From assembly GCF_001190925.1 (NCBI RefSeq), contig NZ_CP011072.1, forward strand, positions 2,542,001 through 2,606,000: DNA of 64,000 nucleotides, written 5' to 3'. The stretch's first letter is position 1; each line of letters starts with the position of its first letter. Made by a program: the position numbers and the translations under genes. The DNA is from Azoarcus sp. CIB (lineage in GTDB: Bacteria; Pseudomonadota; Gammaproteobacteria; Burkholderiales; Rhodocyclaceae). Positions 36,322-45,484 of the stretch are shown here, piece after piece. The notes beneath the pieces were generated by a model. That model worked only from the letters and a program-made list of their open reading frames with translations. It was not told the DNA's origin and made no database searches.

Positions 36322-38182
36322 TTTGATACCCCTTGCCGTCTTGCACCCGGATGGCGTCGGTCTTCGTCGCCCGATGCTGCCGTTCGCTACCGCCCGTCCC
36401 GGGCTTTGCGCTTTCATAGCCCTTGCCGAGATACGCCTGGATGACTTCGGTATTGGTCACGACCTCTTGCGGACTGCCGCTCGTCAGCACCTGGCCGGTA
36501 TGGATCACCAGGATGCGATCGGACAATGCCATCGTCGCCTGCATCAGGTGCTCGATGAGGAGCACCGACACCCCCGCGTCGCGAATCCTGCGCACCATCG
36601 CGATGGCCTTCTCGACGTCGGACGGATTAAGCCCGGCCATGACTTCGTCAAGGAGCAGCACCTTCGGCCGGGTCGCGAGCGCCCGTGCCACCTCGAGGCG
36701 CTTCAGGCCGCCGACGGTCATGCTCTTCGCTTCGGTACCGAGCAACGCGCTCAGGTCCGTCAGATCGGCCACCTCGCGAGCAACCTGCTCGGCCTCGGCA
36801 CGGCTCTTTGTGTGCATGAAGGCGCCGAGCATGATGTTCTCCAGCACGCTGAGGCCGGAGAACGGCTGCGCGATCTGGAACGTGCGGCCCACTCCTGCTC
36901 GGGCAAACGCATTCGGTGAGGCCGGACTAATCCAACCGCCGCCATCGCCAGCAATCGTCACCGAACCGCTGTCGGGCCGGATGAAACCTGACAGCTGATT
37001 GAACACCGTCGTTTTGCCCGCACCGTTGGGCCCGATGACGCCGAGGATTTCGCCCGAATGCAGCGTCAGCGACACGTCGTCGGTCGCCTTCAGTCCGCCG
37101 AAATTCTTCTTGAGATGTTCGGCCTTCAGGATCGGCTCGCCCTGCGGCGGACGCGCAACGTGGTGCTGCAGCGACGTCACTTTAGGCTCGGTGATCGTCC
37201 CCAACTGAGGCAGGCGGTCGACGAGTTCCCGGACACGGTTGCCGAACTGGCCGACGATACCTCTCGGCATGGTCAGCACGACCACCACCAGGATGACGCC
37301 ATAAATGAAGCCGTGCGTCCCGCTACCGAGGCTGCTCAACCAACCGCGCGCCAGTTCCGCGACCGGCAGCACCAGCACGGTCCCGGCCAGCGGGCCCGCC
37401 ACGCTGCCAAGTCCGCCAATCAGCGCGAACATTGCAACCTGGATGGAGAGTTCCAGCGAAAAGGCGGCCGACGGTTCGATGAAGGTGAGATACATCGCGT
37501 GGAAACTGCCCACCATGCTGGTGAGGATTGCGGAGATCACGGCGGCGATGATCTTCACCCGTGTCGTATTGACGCCCACGGCTTGGGCTGCATCCTCGCG
37601 CTCGCGCACGGCAACGAGGTAGAAGCCGAGGCGCGACTGGCGCACATACCATGCAACCCACAATGTGGCGAGCAGGAAGCCGAACGCGATCAGCAGGTAG
37701 GGCAGCTTCTCGCGAAAGATCATCCACGGCAGGCCGATGTTCAGCGGCACGCTGAGTCCCGCCGAGCCGCCGGTCCAGTTGCCTTGGTGGACCACCAGCA
37801 GCTTGACCACCTCGAGCATCGCAATCGTCACCAGTGCGAAGAACGGTCCGCGCAGCCGGAGGGTCGGATAGCTGATGGCAACAGCAAGCACGGCCGACAC
37901 GGCAGCGCCCATGAACATGCCGATCCACGGCGTCACGCCGAAATTGATGGTCATCAGCACGGCCGTGTAGCTGCCTACGCCGTAAAACACGGCATGGCCC
38001 AGCGACATCTGTCCGGCATAGCCGCCGACCAGGTTCCATGCCGTCGCCAGCGCGCCGTAGACGCAGATCAGGACGAACAGGTGATAGACGAACGGGGAGT
38101 TGAACGCGAGCGGCACGAGCACCAGCAACGACAACACCAGCAGGCTCACGTACGTTCGTGGGTGACGCAGATTCGGAATCAT
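36305..38182 (-). CDS. LivM-LivG fusion: ABC permease joined to ATP-binding domain
   Basis: A single 625-aa frame. Residues ~1-330 are a LivM permease with about ten membrane helices (SLGHAVFYGVGSYTAVLM; GLGSVAGPLAGTVLV). Residues ~360-600 are a LivG ATPase with Walker A GPNGAGKTT, Walker B VLLLDEVMAGL and LIEHLMQATMALSDRILV. The signature motif reads TVGGLKRLEVARAL, a degenerate form of LSGGQ. An extra ~35-residue tail follows. Separate LivM and LivG are more common, but fusions are known. AGGAG precedes the ATG. It lies between livH (14 bp upstream) and livF (overlapping). Confidence 0.92.
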   Translation of the reverse strand: MIPNLRHPRTYVSLLVLSLLVLVPLAFNSPFVYHLFVLICVYGALATAWNLVGGYAGQMSLGHAVFYGVGSYTAVLMTINFGVTPWIGMFMGAAVSAVLAVAISYPTLRLRGPFFALVTIAMLEVVKLLVVHQGNWTGGSAGLSVPLNIGLPWMIFREKLPYLLIAFGFLLATLWVAWYVRQSRLGFYLVAVREREDAAQAVGVNTTRVKIIAAVISAILTSMVGSFHAMYLTFIEPSAAFSLELSIQVAMFALIGGLGSVAGPLAGTVLVLPVAELARGWLSSLGSGTHGFIYGVILVVVVLTMPRGIVGQFGNRVRELVDRLPQLGTITEPKVTSLQHHVARPPQGEPILKAEHLKKNFGGLKATDDVSLTLHSGEILGVIGPNGAGKTTVFNQLSGFIRPDSGSVTIAGDGGGWISPASPNAFARAGVGRTFQIAQPFSGLSVLENIMLGAFMHTKSRAEAEQVAREVADLTDLSALLGTEAKSMTVGGLKRLEVARALATRPKVLLLDEVMAGLNPSDVEKAIAMVRRIRDAGVSVLLIEHLMQATMALSDRILVIHTGQVLTSGSPQEVVTNTEVIQAYLGKGYESAKPGTGGSERQHRATKTDAIRVQDGKGYQSAQSA

Positions 38183-38196
38183 TGTGCGCACTCCTG

Positions 38197-39069
38197 TTAT
38201 TCCGATCCGCGCCCCAGGCCAAGCAGGCCGGTCGGGCGAACCACGAGAATGAGGATGAAGATGACGAAATAGACGACCTCTTTCAGGTCGGGGGAGATGT
38301 AGTAACCCGCAAGGCTGTCGACCAGTCCGATCAGCAGCGCACCGATCAGCGCGCCGTAAAGGCTCCCCATGCCGCCGAGCACGACGACGACGAATGCCGT
38401 CAGCGTGAAATAGCTGCCAACGGTCGGGAACACCGGGTACTGCGTCGACAACAGGGCCGCGGCGAGCCCAACGCATGCGGCCCCGAGGCCGAATGCGTAG
38501 ACGTACATCCGGTCGACATTCACGCCCATCAGGCTGGCTGCATAGCGGTGCTGCGACACGGCGCGGAAGGCCCGCCCGACGTAGGTGCGCTGCAGGAACA
38601 CGTGCAGGCCGCCCACCAGTGCGATGGACATCAGGAAGGTCACCAGCTGGCCGCTGACGATACTCAGCTCTCCCAACTGAAAACTCTCCGCACCGAACCC
38701 CGGCGAGATCTGCCTGACGTCCGCACCGAAGATCAGCAGACCCAGATTAAGCAGGGCCGTCGAGACGCCAACGGTCGCAAAGATCTGAATGTGCGGATCC
38801 GCCTTGAGCAGCGGCTGAATGACGAAACGCTGAATCGCCGCGCCGGTCACGAACAGCATCAGGGCAACCGGAATTGCGGAAACATACGGATGCCACCCGA
38901 GTTGCTGCGAGGCCAGGAACACCGCGTACATCCCGATCATCAACAGCTCGCCGTGCGCAAAATTGACGACACGTACCACGCCGAAAATCAGGGTCAGGCC
39001 GATGCTGATGATCGCGTAGGCGCCACCGAGCAACAGGCCGTTTACGATCAATTGAAGGAAGATATCCAT
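38197..39069 (-). CDS. livH: branched-chain-type ABC transporter permease LivH
   Basis: A 290-aa permease with about eight hydrophobic segments. It starts MDIFLQLIVNGLLLGGAYAI and has the family motif GLTLIFGVVRVVNFAHGELLM and a C-terminal VLGGMGSLYGALIGALLIG. It forms the membrane channel with the LivM half of the fusion protein. It follows the substrate-binding protein gene by 66 bp. The imported compound is not predictable from the permease. Confidence 0.94.
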   Translation of the reverse strand: MDIFLQLIVNGLLLGGAYAIISIGLTLIFGVVRVVNFAHGELLMIGMYAVFLASQQLGWHPYVSAIPVALMLFVTGAAIQRFVIQPLLKADPHIQIFATVGVSTALLNLGLLIFGADVRQISPGFGAESFQLGELSIVSGQLVTFLMSIALVGGLHVFLQRTYVGRAFRAVSQHRYAASLMGVNVDRMYVYAFGLGAACVGLAAALLSTQYPVFPTVGSYFTLTAFVVVVLGGMGSLYGALIGALLIGLVDSLAGYYISPDLKEVVYFVIFILILVVRPTGLLGLGRGSE

Positions 39070-39135
39070 TTCGGCTCCTTGTCCCGACGTATCGACCGGA
39101 AGCCCGTCGATACGTCGAAACCTGGGTTTATCCGG

Positions 39136-40350
39136 TCAGCGTCCGACCACCGGCTCGCTGACAGCCACTTCCTTCGGGAATACCGTGACCAGCTTGCCGT
39201 TCTGCCACTGCATCAGGTTGGCCTTGGCCTGGCGATTCTGTCCGTCCTCGCCGAACTCGAACCCCCAGCCGCTTGCCGTTGAGCCAGCGGGTTTCTTGTA
39301 GGCCATGACGGCCCCGCGGATCTTGTCCTTGTCGGTCGAGCCTGCGGTAGCCAGCACATCCAGGAAGGCCTTCGCGCCAACGTAGTTCGTCAGGCTATGG
39401 CCCGAGCGCGGCGCGGCGCCGTAGCGCTTGGTGTACAAGGCGACGAAACTCTTCAGTCCGGGCGCCCCTTCCTCACGCGTTTCATACTGCGTGAAGTCGA
39501 CGTTGAACGCACCGTTGAGGGTTTCGCCCAAGGCGGTCGCGGTATCCGCCATCGAGTAGCCGCCACCGGCGCCGATCATGGCCTTCGGCTTGAAGCCGGC
39601 CGCCTTGGCCTGATTGAAGAACAGGATCGTGTCGTTCTGGTAGGAGGTCTGCATGACAACGTCGGCCTTCGCCCCCTTCAAGCGCAGGATCAGGGAAGAC
39701 AGATCGACGGTCTTCGCCGAATACGGCAGGATCTCGACGACGTTCAGCCCGTCGCGCGCCGCCTTCTCCTTCTGGAATCCGGAAATGGTCGTGCCGTAGA
39801 GGCTGTCCTCATGGATGATCGCGATCTTCAGCGATTTCGGATCGACCTTCAGGGCGGGCGCAATGACGTGCGTCACCGCATCCACCATCCCCTCCGCGAA
39901 GTTCTTCGCGGTCGGGTTGCTGCGGAACACGTACTTGTAACCGCGTCCGGTCACGGAGTCGGAGACCGCACCGAGTTCAAAGTAGGGCACGCCGGCGAGT
40001 TCGGTGACCTGTGTGGCGGCAAAAGCGAGCGCCGAAGAATAGCTGCCGAAGATCGCCGCGACGCCTTCGACCGAAGTCAGCCGGCGCGCCTCCCCGACCG
40101 CCTGGTTCGCATCCACGGCATCCGCCTTCACCAGCGCGATCTTCTGCCCGTTGATGCCGCCTGCGGCGTTACGCTCCTCGACCGCCAGTTCAAGACCGCG
40201 GTAGCTCTCATTGCCGAGGAGCGCCAGGCCGCCACTGAACGGGTATAACGCGCCGACCTTGAGATCGGCGGCAGCAACCGAACCGGCCGCAATCAGCGAC
40301 ATGCCGAACCCGGCACACAGCGACAGACACTTCCGTGCAAATGTTCTCAT
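39136..40350 (-). CDS. ABC transporter periplasmic substrate-binding protein (LivK/aromatic acid type)
   Basis: A 404-aa protein with a signal peptide ending AAGSVAAADL. The mature start LKVGALYPFSGGLALLGNES is characteristic of type 1 periplasmic binding proteins of the Peripla_BP_6 group, which bind branched-chain amino acids, aromatic acids or short acids. GGAGGAG precedes the ATG at 40350. It is the first gene of the operon directly behind the LacI-type operators and is transcribed divergently from the regulator. Confidence 0.92.
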   Translation of the reverse strand: MRTFARKCLSLCAGFGMSLIAAGSVAAADLKVGALYPFSGGLALLGNESYRGLELAVEERNAAGGINGQKIALVKADAVDANQAVGEARRLTSVEGVAAIFGSYSSALAFAATQVTELAGVPYFELGAVSDSVTGRGYKYVFRSNPTAKNFAEGMVDAVTHVIAPALKVDPKSLKIAIIHEDSLYGTTISGFQKEKAARDGLNVVEILPYSAKTVDLSSLILRLKGAKADVVMQTSYQNDTILFFNQAKAAGFKPKAMIGAGGGYSMADTATALGETLNGAFNVDFTQYETREEGAPGLKSFVALYTKRYGAAPRSGHSLTNYVGAKAFLDVLATAGSTDKDKIRGAVMAYKKPAGSTASGWGFEFGEDGQNRQAKANLMQWQNGKLVTVFPKEVAVSEPVVGR

Positions 40351-40397
40351 CAACGTCTCCTCCTTAAGATTTCCCGATGTTCGCGGCACTCAATAAT

Positions 40398-40474
40398 TGA
40401 AGCGCTTTATAGTGTGAACTTGCATGTGCTTCAACGTATGAAGAGATTAGCACACCTTTTTTTGAAGCGCTTCA
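40398..40474 (-). promoter_or_regulatory. promoter and twin LacI-type operators of the transporter operon
   Basis: Operator O1 TGAAGCGCTTTA (40398-40409, 11 of 12 palindrome bases) and O2 TGAAGCGCTTCA (40463-40474, perfect) have centres 65 bp apart. On the minus strand TTGAAG (40434-40429), 17 bp and TATAAA (40411-40406) form a good sigma-70 promoter whose -10 overlaps O1. Central CG palindromes of this kind are typical LacI/GalR-family sites. The binding protein is probably the adjacent divergent regulator. Confidence 0.75.
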
Positions 40475-40604
40475 TTTTTTTAATTTGATGCCTGGAACGA
40501 ATTTTCCGGGATATCATCACAGCGTAGATGAAGGCATCTTCGCGGCAAAGTAACAGCCGTTACTTAGCCACGGTGGACCTCCACAAAACCAGCTGAACAA
40601 GGCA

Positions 40605-41633
40605 ATGCCAAAACAGACCAGACCCGCCACCCTAGAAGATGTTGCACGTCTCGCAGGCGTATCGTTGGGCAGTGCGTCGCGCGCGCTGTCGATACCTGAA
40701 GCAGTGAAGGCGAAGACGCTGACCAAGGTCATGACCGCCGTGTCGCAGCTTGGCTACGTGCGGAATGGCGCCGCCAGGGCCCTCGCATCGCGCAAAACGC
40801 ACACGATTGCTGCGATCTATCCGACGCTGAAGAATCCGATGTACGCCAACTCGGTCGACTCGCTGCAGCAGACCTTGTCCAGCGTGGGCTACCAACTGGT
40901 AATCGGCAGCCATGAATACAGCGTCGAGCGCGAGATCAATGTGGTGCGAGCCATTGTCGAGAACAGCATCGACGGCATCATCCTGGTCGGTGCGGACCAC
41001 GATGAAGAAGTGTTCCGGCTGATCCGCCAACGCAATCTCCCCTACGTCCTGACGTGGTCGGTCGATGAGAGCGACTATCAGCACAAGGTCGGCTTCTCGA
41101 ATCACGTTGCCGCGTACGAGATGGCGAAACGCGTCCTCGCGAAAGGCCACACGCGCATCGCGCTGTGTGGCGGGCCGACCATCCACAACGAGCGCGCCCG
41201 CGCTCGAATCGCGGGCGCACTCGCGGCGATCCGCGAAGCAGGACTGGAGGTGCCACCCCATTGGATCATCGAAGCCCCGTTCTCGCTCGAAGGCGGGAGT
41301 GAGGTAATTGCCAAGCTGTGGCAGATGGCTGACCGGCCAACGGCGCTGATGTGCGGCACCGACCTGCACGCCATTGGCGCACTTCACGAATGCAGGCTGC
41401 GGGGCATCGAGGTTCCGCAAACCCTGTCCGTGACCGGCTTCGACGACATCGAATTCGCCCGCATCGCGACGCCTCCCCTCACGACGGTGCGCGTCCCGAT
41501 CACCGAGATCGGGGTGCACACTGCCTACAAGATCGTCGCGCTGATCGAGGATCGGCCGCTGGGTGACGAACCCCTGCTGTTAACGCAGATCGTCGAGCGC
41601 GAGAGCCTCGCCGCACCTCCCCCGCTACAGTAA
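40605..41633 (+). CDS. LacI family transcriptional regulator
   Basis: A 342-aa regulator. The N-terminal helix-turn-helix is TLEDVARLAGVSLGSASRAL (~8-27), with the hinge NGAARALASRKT and a periplasmic-binding-like effector domain from ~60 (IAAIYPTLKNPMY; DGIILVGAD; SVTGFDDIEFA). This is a full-length LacI/GalR protein. It is divergent from the ABC operon and lies between it and the ALDH operon; both have matching palindromes in their control regions. The effector is unknown and is probably the transported compound or an intermediate. Confidence 0.94.
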   Translation: MPKQTRPATLEDVARLAGVSLGSASRALSIPEAVKAKTLTKVMTAVSQLGYVRNGAARALASRKTHTIAAIYPTLKNPMYANSVDSLQQTLSSVGYQLVIGSHEYSVEREINVVRAIVENSIDGIILVGADHDEEVFRLIRQRNLPYVLTWSVDESDYQHKVGFSNHVAAYEMAKRVLAKGHTRIALCGGPTIHNERARARIAGALAAIREAGLEVPPHWIIEAPFSLEGGSEVIAKLWQMADRPTALMCGTDLHAIGALHECRLRGIEVPQTLSVTGFDDIEFARIATPPLTTVRVPITEIGVHTAYKIVALIEDRPLGDEPLLLTQIVERESLAAPPPLQ

Positions 41634-41667
41634 CGCGGCGAGGGTGCGGCCAGGTGCGGCGCGCGAG

Positions 41668-43266
41668 TCAGCCGCGGCCGGCATCCTCCAGAATCAGGTC
41701 CGCCGCCTTCTCCGCCACCATCATCACGGCCGCCTGGGTGTTCCCGGATACCATTTTGGGCATCACCGAGGCATCGACGACGCGTAGTCCGGCGAGCCCG
41801 CGCACACGGAGCCGCAGGTCGACCACTGCGTCGTCGTCCTCTCCCATGCGGCAGGTGCCGATCGGGTGATAGATCGTCTGGCCGTTCGCACGCGCAAACT
41901 CGAGCCAGTCGGCATCGGTGACGACGTCGCTGCCGGGACTCATCTCATGCTCGATGTACTTTCGCAGCGCCGGCTGACCGACGATCCGTCGTGCGATCTG
42001 CATGCCGCGCACCATGCACTGCTGGTCGAGCTCGGACGCGAGGAAGTTCGGGCGGATCACCGGGCCAGCGTGAGGGTCGGCCGAGCGGGCGTGAATGCTG
42101 CCGACGGACTCAGGGCGCAATTGGGTCACGCCGATCGTCATGCCGGGCGCCCGGTCGAGGATCCGTTCCGCCGCGTTGGCGTAACTCGCATGCACGAAGA
42201 AGTACTGCACGTCGGGCGTCGGCAGCTCGGGCCGAGTCCGCACGAAACCGTGCACGAGGCCGGTCCCCAGCGTCAGGATGCCCGTACGGCGTGTGAAATA
42301 CTCGGCCACCGCCAGCGCAAGGCGCCATCCGCGCGCCATCTCGTTCAGCGTCACGGTATTCCTGACGCGCCAGTTCATTCGCGTCGCGAAATGGTCGATG
42401 TAGTTCTCGCCAACGCCAGCGAGCGGGTGCAGCACCGGAATCCCCAGTGATTGCAGCAACGCAGGCCTGCCGATACCGGAGAGTTCGAGAATTTGCGGCG
42501 TCTGCACCGCACCGGCAGCCATGATCACCTCGACCTTCGCCTGCGCCGTGACTTCCCGCTCACCCACACGATAGGTCACACCGACACAACGCCGACCGTC
42601 AAGATTCAAGCGAAGCACATGGGCATTGGTCACGATGCACAGATTGCCACGCCGGCGTGCCGGCTTCAGGTAGCCATCGACGACACTCCAGCGACGGCCA
42701 CGGTGCTGGGCGACCTGATAGTAGCCAAAACCGTCCTGCCGGCCGGCGTTGTAATCCTCATTCAGGGCATGCCCGTCTTCACGCGCAGCCTGCAGGAAGG
42801 CATCGGCGATCGGAAAGCGCTCATCCACGCGTGACAGATTCATCGGGCCGTCATGGCCTCGCCGCTCGTCGCCGTCCTGGTAGCTTTCGAGCTTCCTGAA
42901 ATACGGCTCGACGTCACGCGCTCCCCACCCACGGGCCCCGGCTTGCTCCCATGCATCATAGTCCTCGGGCTGACCACGGGCGTAGATCATCCCGTTGATC
43001 AGGGTCGATCCGCCGAGGCCCTTGCCACGTGGCACGGCGATCTTGCGGCGCAGCGTGTTGTCCTCGGGTTCGGTCTCGAAACACCAGTTGAATTTGCGAT
43101 TGGTCAGCAGCTTGCTGAAGCCGGCCGGGATGGGAATCCACATGCTGCGTGCCTCGCCACCGGCTTCGAGCATCAAGACGCGGAAGCGCCCCGATGCGGT
43201 CAAACGGTTGGCCAGAATGCAGCCGGCAGTCCCGCCGCCGACGATGATGTAGTCAAATTGGTCCAT
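41668..43266 (-). CDS. GMC family oxidoreductase (choline/alcohol dehydrogenase-like)
   Basis: A 532-aa flavoenzyme. FAD-binding IIVGGGTAGCILANRL is at the start, followed by the GMC signature PRGKGLGGSTLINGMIY, and the catalytic His in YHPIGTCRMGED with the later SGNTQAAVMMVAEKAADLI. The family oxidises alcohols to aldehydes with FAD. The ATG at 43266 begins the dinucleotide-binding fold immediately, 7 bp after the preceding gene ends. It is the last gene of the ALDH operon, so an alcohol-to-aldehyde step followed by the operon's aldehyde dehydrogenase is a reasonable guess. Confidence 0.92.
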   Translation of the reverse strand: MDQFDYIIVGGGTAGCILANRLTASGRFRVLMLEAGGEARSMWIPIPAGFSKLLTNRKFNWCFETEPEDNTLRRKIAVPRGKGLGGSTLINGMIYARGQPEDYDAWEQAGARGWGARDVEPYFRKLESYQDGDERRGHDGPMNLSRVDERFPIADAFLQAAREDGHALNEDYNAGRQDGFGYYQVAQHRGRRWSVVDGYLKPARRRGNLCIVTNAHVLRLNLDGRRCVGVTYRVGEREVTAQAKVEVIMAAGAVQTPQILELSGIGRPALLQSLGIPVLHPLAGVGENYIDHFATRMNWRVRNTVTLNEMARGWRLALAVAEYFTRRTGILTLGTGLVHGFVRTRPELPTPDVQYFFVHASYANAAERILDRAPGMTIGVTQLRPESVGSIHARSADPHAGPVIRPNFLASELDQQCMVRGMQIARRIVGQPALRKYIEHEMSPGSDVVTDADWLEFARANGQTIYHPIGTCRMGEDDDAVVDLRLRVRGLAGLRVVDASVMPKMVSGNTQAAVMMVAEKAADLILEDAGRG

Positions 43267-43273
43267 GGCATCA

Positions 43274-44674
43274 TCACCCGGTGACAATTGTTTGAGGAAG
43301 CACCTTGCCCGGATTCATCAACCCGGCCGGGTCGAGGGCAAGCTTGATGCGCCGGGCCAGCTCGAGCTCCGGAGCCGACCGACAGCGGTGTAACTCATCG
43401 ACCCGGTACTGGCCGATTCCGTGTTCGGCTGAGATGCTTCCGCCATGGGCGACGACAAGGTCATGGACGAGGCAATTCAGGGCCTGACTGTCGGCGTCAG
43501 GCGGAATGATCACGTTGTAGTGGATATTGCCGTCACCGGCGTGGCCGAATGCGTTGATGCGCGCCTGCGGAAACGCTTTCATCACGGCCTCGTCGGCAAC
43601 TCGCAGAAAGGCCGGAATGAGGGCGATCGGAACCGACACGTCGTGCTTGATCGAACGCCCCTCGCGCGCTTCCGCCTCGGTGATCGATTCGCGAAGGTGC
43701 CATAGCTCACGCTCTTGTTTTTCGGACTCGGCGATCACTCCGTCGCTCGCCGCGCCTCGCTCAAGCACGTCAGCCAACATCTCCTCCACTGCATCTCGGA
43801 GCGACGGCAGCGAGGAACTGGCCTCCAGCAACACATACCACGGGGCCGGGGCCAGGGGCGTCGTCAGTCCGACGTGGCGTGCAACGAGCTCGAGTGCGGG
43901 ACCTGACATCAGCTCGAACGCATTCAGCGTCTCGCCGATCGCCTGACGTGCCAGACGCAGGACCGCCAGCGCATCGTCCGCGGACGGCACGGCCAGCAGC
44001 GCCGTCACCCGCTGCCGCGACTTCGGCGCAAGCTGCAGCACCGCCGCGGTAATGATGCCCAGCGTGCCTTCGGTACCAATGAACAGCTGCTTCCAGTCGT
44101 ACCCCGCATTGTCCTTGCGCAACTGTCGCAAGCCGCTGACGATCGAGCCGTCGGCCGTCACCACCTCCAGCCCGAGCACCCGCCCGCGCGCCATGCCATA
44201 GCGCAACACATTGGTGCCCCCGGCATTGGTCGACAGGATGCCGCCGACGCGTGCCGAACCCTCGGCCGCAAGGGTAATCGGTAACAGCAGACCCGCGTCG
44301 GCAGCCGCCTCCTGGGCGACCTGCAGGATGCAACCGGCTTCGACTTCCATCGTCTCGCCGATGACGTCAAGGCTGCGAATCGCCGACATGCGTGACAGTG
44401 ACAGGATCACCTGCTCACCGCTGGCGTCAGGCGTCGCCCCGCCCGAAAGACCGGTGTTACCGCCATGCGGAACGATCGGCACACCGGCCGCCACGCACAG
44501 TCGCACCACCGCCGCAACCTCCGCCGTGCAGCGCGGCAACACCGCACACCGTGCCCTGCCCTTGAACATGCCTCGCCAATCAGTGCAGAACGGCGCCAGA
44601 TCGGCCTCGTCGGTGATGACGCCACGCTCGCCGACGATGCGGCGCAATGCTTCAATCGAGAAGTCTTCCATCAT
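43274..44674 (-). CDS. FAD-linked D-2-hydroxyacid dehydrogenase / glycolate oxidase subunit GlcD-like
   Basis: A 466-aa enzyme of the VAO/PCMH flavoprotein family. The FAD-binding domain has PHGGNTGLSGGATPD and GTEGTLGIITAAVLQL; the C-terminal cap has FGHAGDGNIHYNV and EHGIGQYR, with the metal-binding histidines. Relatives oxidise D-lactate, D-2-hydroxyglutarate or glycolate and often pass electrons to ETF. The ATG at 44674 overlaps the preceding stop as ATGA, so translation is coupled. EtfBA from the neighbouring LacI-linked operon may be its electron acceptor. Confidence 0.9.
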   Translation of the reverse strand: MMEDFSIEALRRIVGERGVITDEADLAPFCTDWRGMFKGRARCAVLPRCTAEVAAVVRLCVAAGVPIVPHGGNTGLSGGATPDASGEQVILSLSRMSAIRSLDVIGETMEVEAGCILQVAQEAAADAGLLLPITLAAEGSARVGGILSTNAGGTNVLRYGMARGRVLGLEVVTADGSIVSGLRQLRKDNAGYDWKQLFIGTEGTLGIITAAVLQLAPKSRQRVTALLAVPSADDALAVLRLARQAIGETLNAFELMSGPALELVARHVGLTTPLAPAPWYVLLEASSSLPSLRDAVEEMLADVLERGAASDGVIAESEKQERELWHLRESITEAEAREGRSIKHDVSVPIALIPAFLRVADEAVMKAFPQARINAFGHAGDGNIHYNVIIPPDADSQALNCLVHDLVVAHGGSISAEHGIGQYRVDELHRCRSAPELELARRIKLALDPAGLMNPGKVLPQTIVTG

Positions 44675-45480
44675 GCCCCCACCGCCTCGGCTATCCCCAT
44701 GAATGCAGCCATCAGCTCGATCTGGCACGCGAGCATTGGCGCACCGTAGTGAATGCGGCAGCCCTGCCGTTTGGCGGCCAGCAGCAATGGCGTGTCGGCC
44801 GGCTGCATGATGATTTCCGCGACGATCTGATTCGCTTCCAGGCGTTGCGCGTCGCACGGCAACGCATCCCCCGGGCGCAGCCCCAGCGAGGTTCCATTGA
44901 CGACGATGTCATGACCTGACGGATCGTCCGTCCCGACGGCAAGGGGCAGGAGCGGGTAGGCCGCAGCGAGACGGTCGACGAGGTCGATGGCCTTTGCAGT
45001 CGTGCGGTTGGCGACGGTCAGCCGTGCCACACCGGCCTTCGCCAGCGCAAACGCGATCGCGTTGGCCGCCCCGCCGGCGCCGGCGAGATACGCGCTGCGT
45101 CCCTCGGGGTCGATTCCCTCCCGCCGCAACCCGGCGATGAAGCCTTCACCGTCGAGCATTTCGCCAATCAGGTGACCGTCCGGACTTCTCCGTACCACGT
45201 TGACCGCGCCAATTCGCGCCGCAGCCGGTGACACCTCGTCGCACAGCGCCACCATCGCGGTCTTGTGCGGCACGGTCACAACGAAGCCGTCCAGGTTGTT
45301 CATGCCCCGCAGGCCGGCCACCACCGACGCAAGCTCCCCGGCGGTAACATGAATCGGCACCATCACGCTATCGACCCCGCGCGCCTGCAGCAGACGGTTG
45401 ATCCCCTGAGGGGTTTTCACGTGATGGATCGGGTCGGCAAGAATGGCGCAGATTCGCGTCGTTCCAGTAATCTCGTTCAT
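44671..45480 (-). CDS. shikimate dehydrogenase-like (AroE family) oxidoreductase
   Basis: A 269-aa AroE-fold protein. VTVPHKTAM supplies the conserved Lys, and there is an NADP-type loop (GAGGAANAIAFAL, TVANRTTAKA), NGTSLGL, and the C-terminal IHYGAPMLACQIELM. The substrate-binding SKSP motif of true AroE is altered (HHVKTPQG) and NTDG is replaced by LDGEG, so the natural substrate is probably not shikimate. It sits 4 bp after the ALDH gene and overlaps the FAD-linked dehydrogenase, in an oxidative catabolic operon and not among aromatic amino acid genes. Confidence 0.88.
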   Translation of the reverse strand: MNEITGTTRICAILADPIHHVKTPQGINRLLQARGVDSVMVPIHVTAGELASVVAGLRGMNNLDGFVVTVPHKTAMVALCDEVSPAAARIGAVNVVRRSPDGHLIGEMLDGEGFIAGLRREGIDPEGRSAYLAGAGGAANAIAFALAKAGVARLTVANRTTAKAIDLVDRLAAAYPLLPLAVGTDDPSGHDIVVNGTSLGLRPGDALPCDAQRLEANQIVAEIIMQPADTPLLLAAKRQGCRIHYGAPMLACQIELMAAFMGIAEAVGA

Positions 45481-45484
45481 GGAT

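Noticed and set aside
37058-38272. 404-codon His/Gln-rich open frame on the plus strand
   Set aside because: Antisense shadow of the LivM-LivG fusion; composition is an artefact of the opposite strand.
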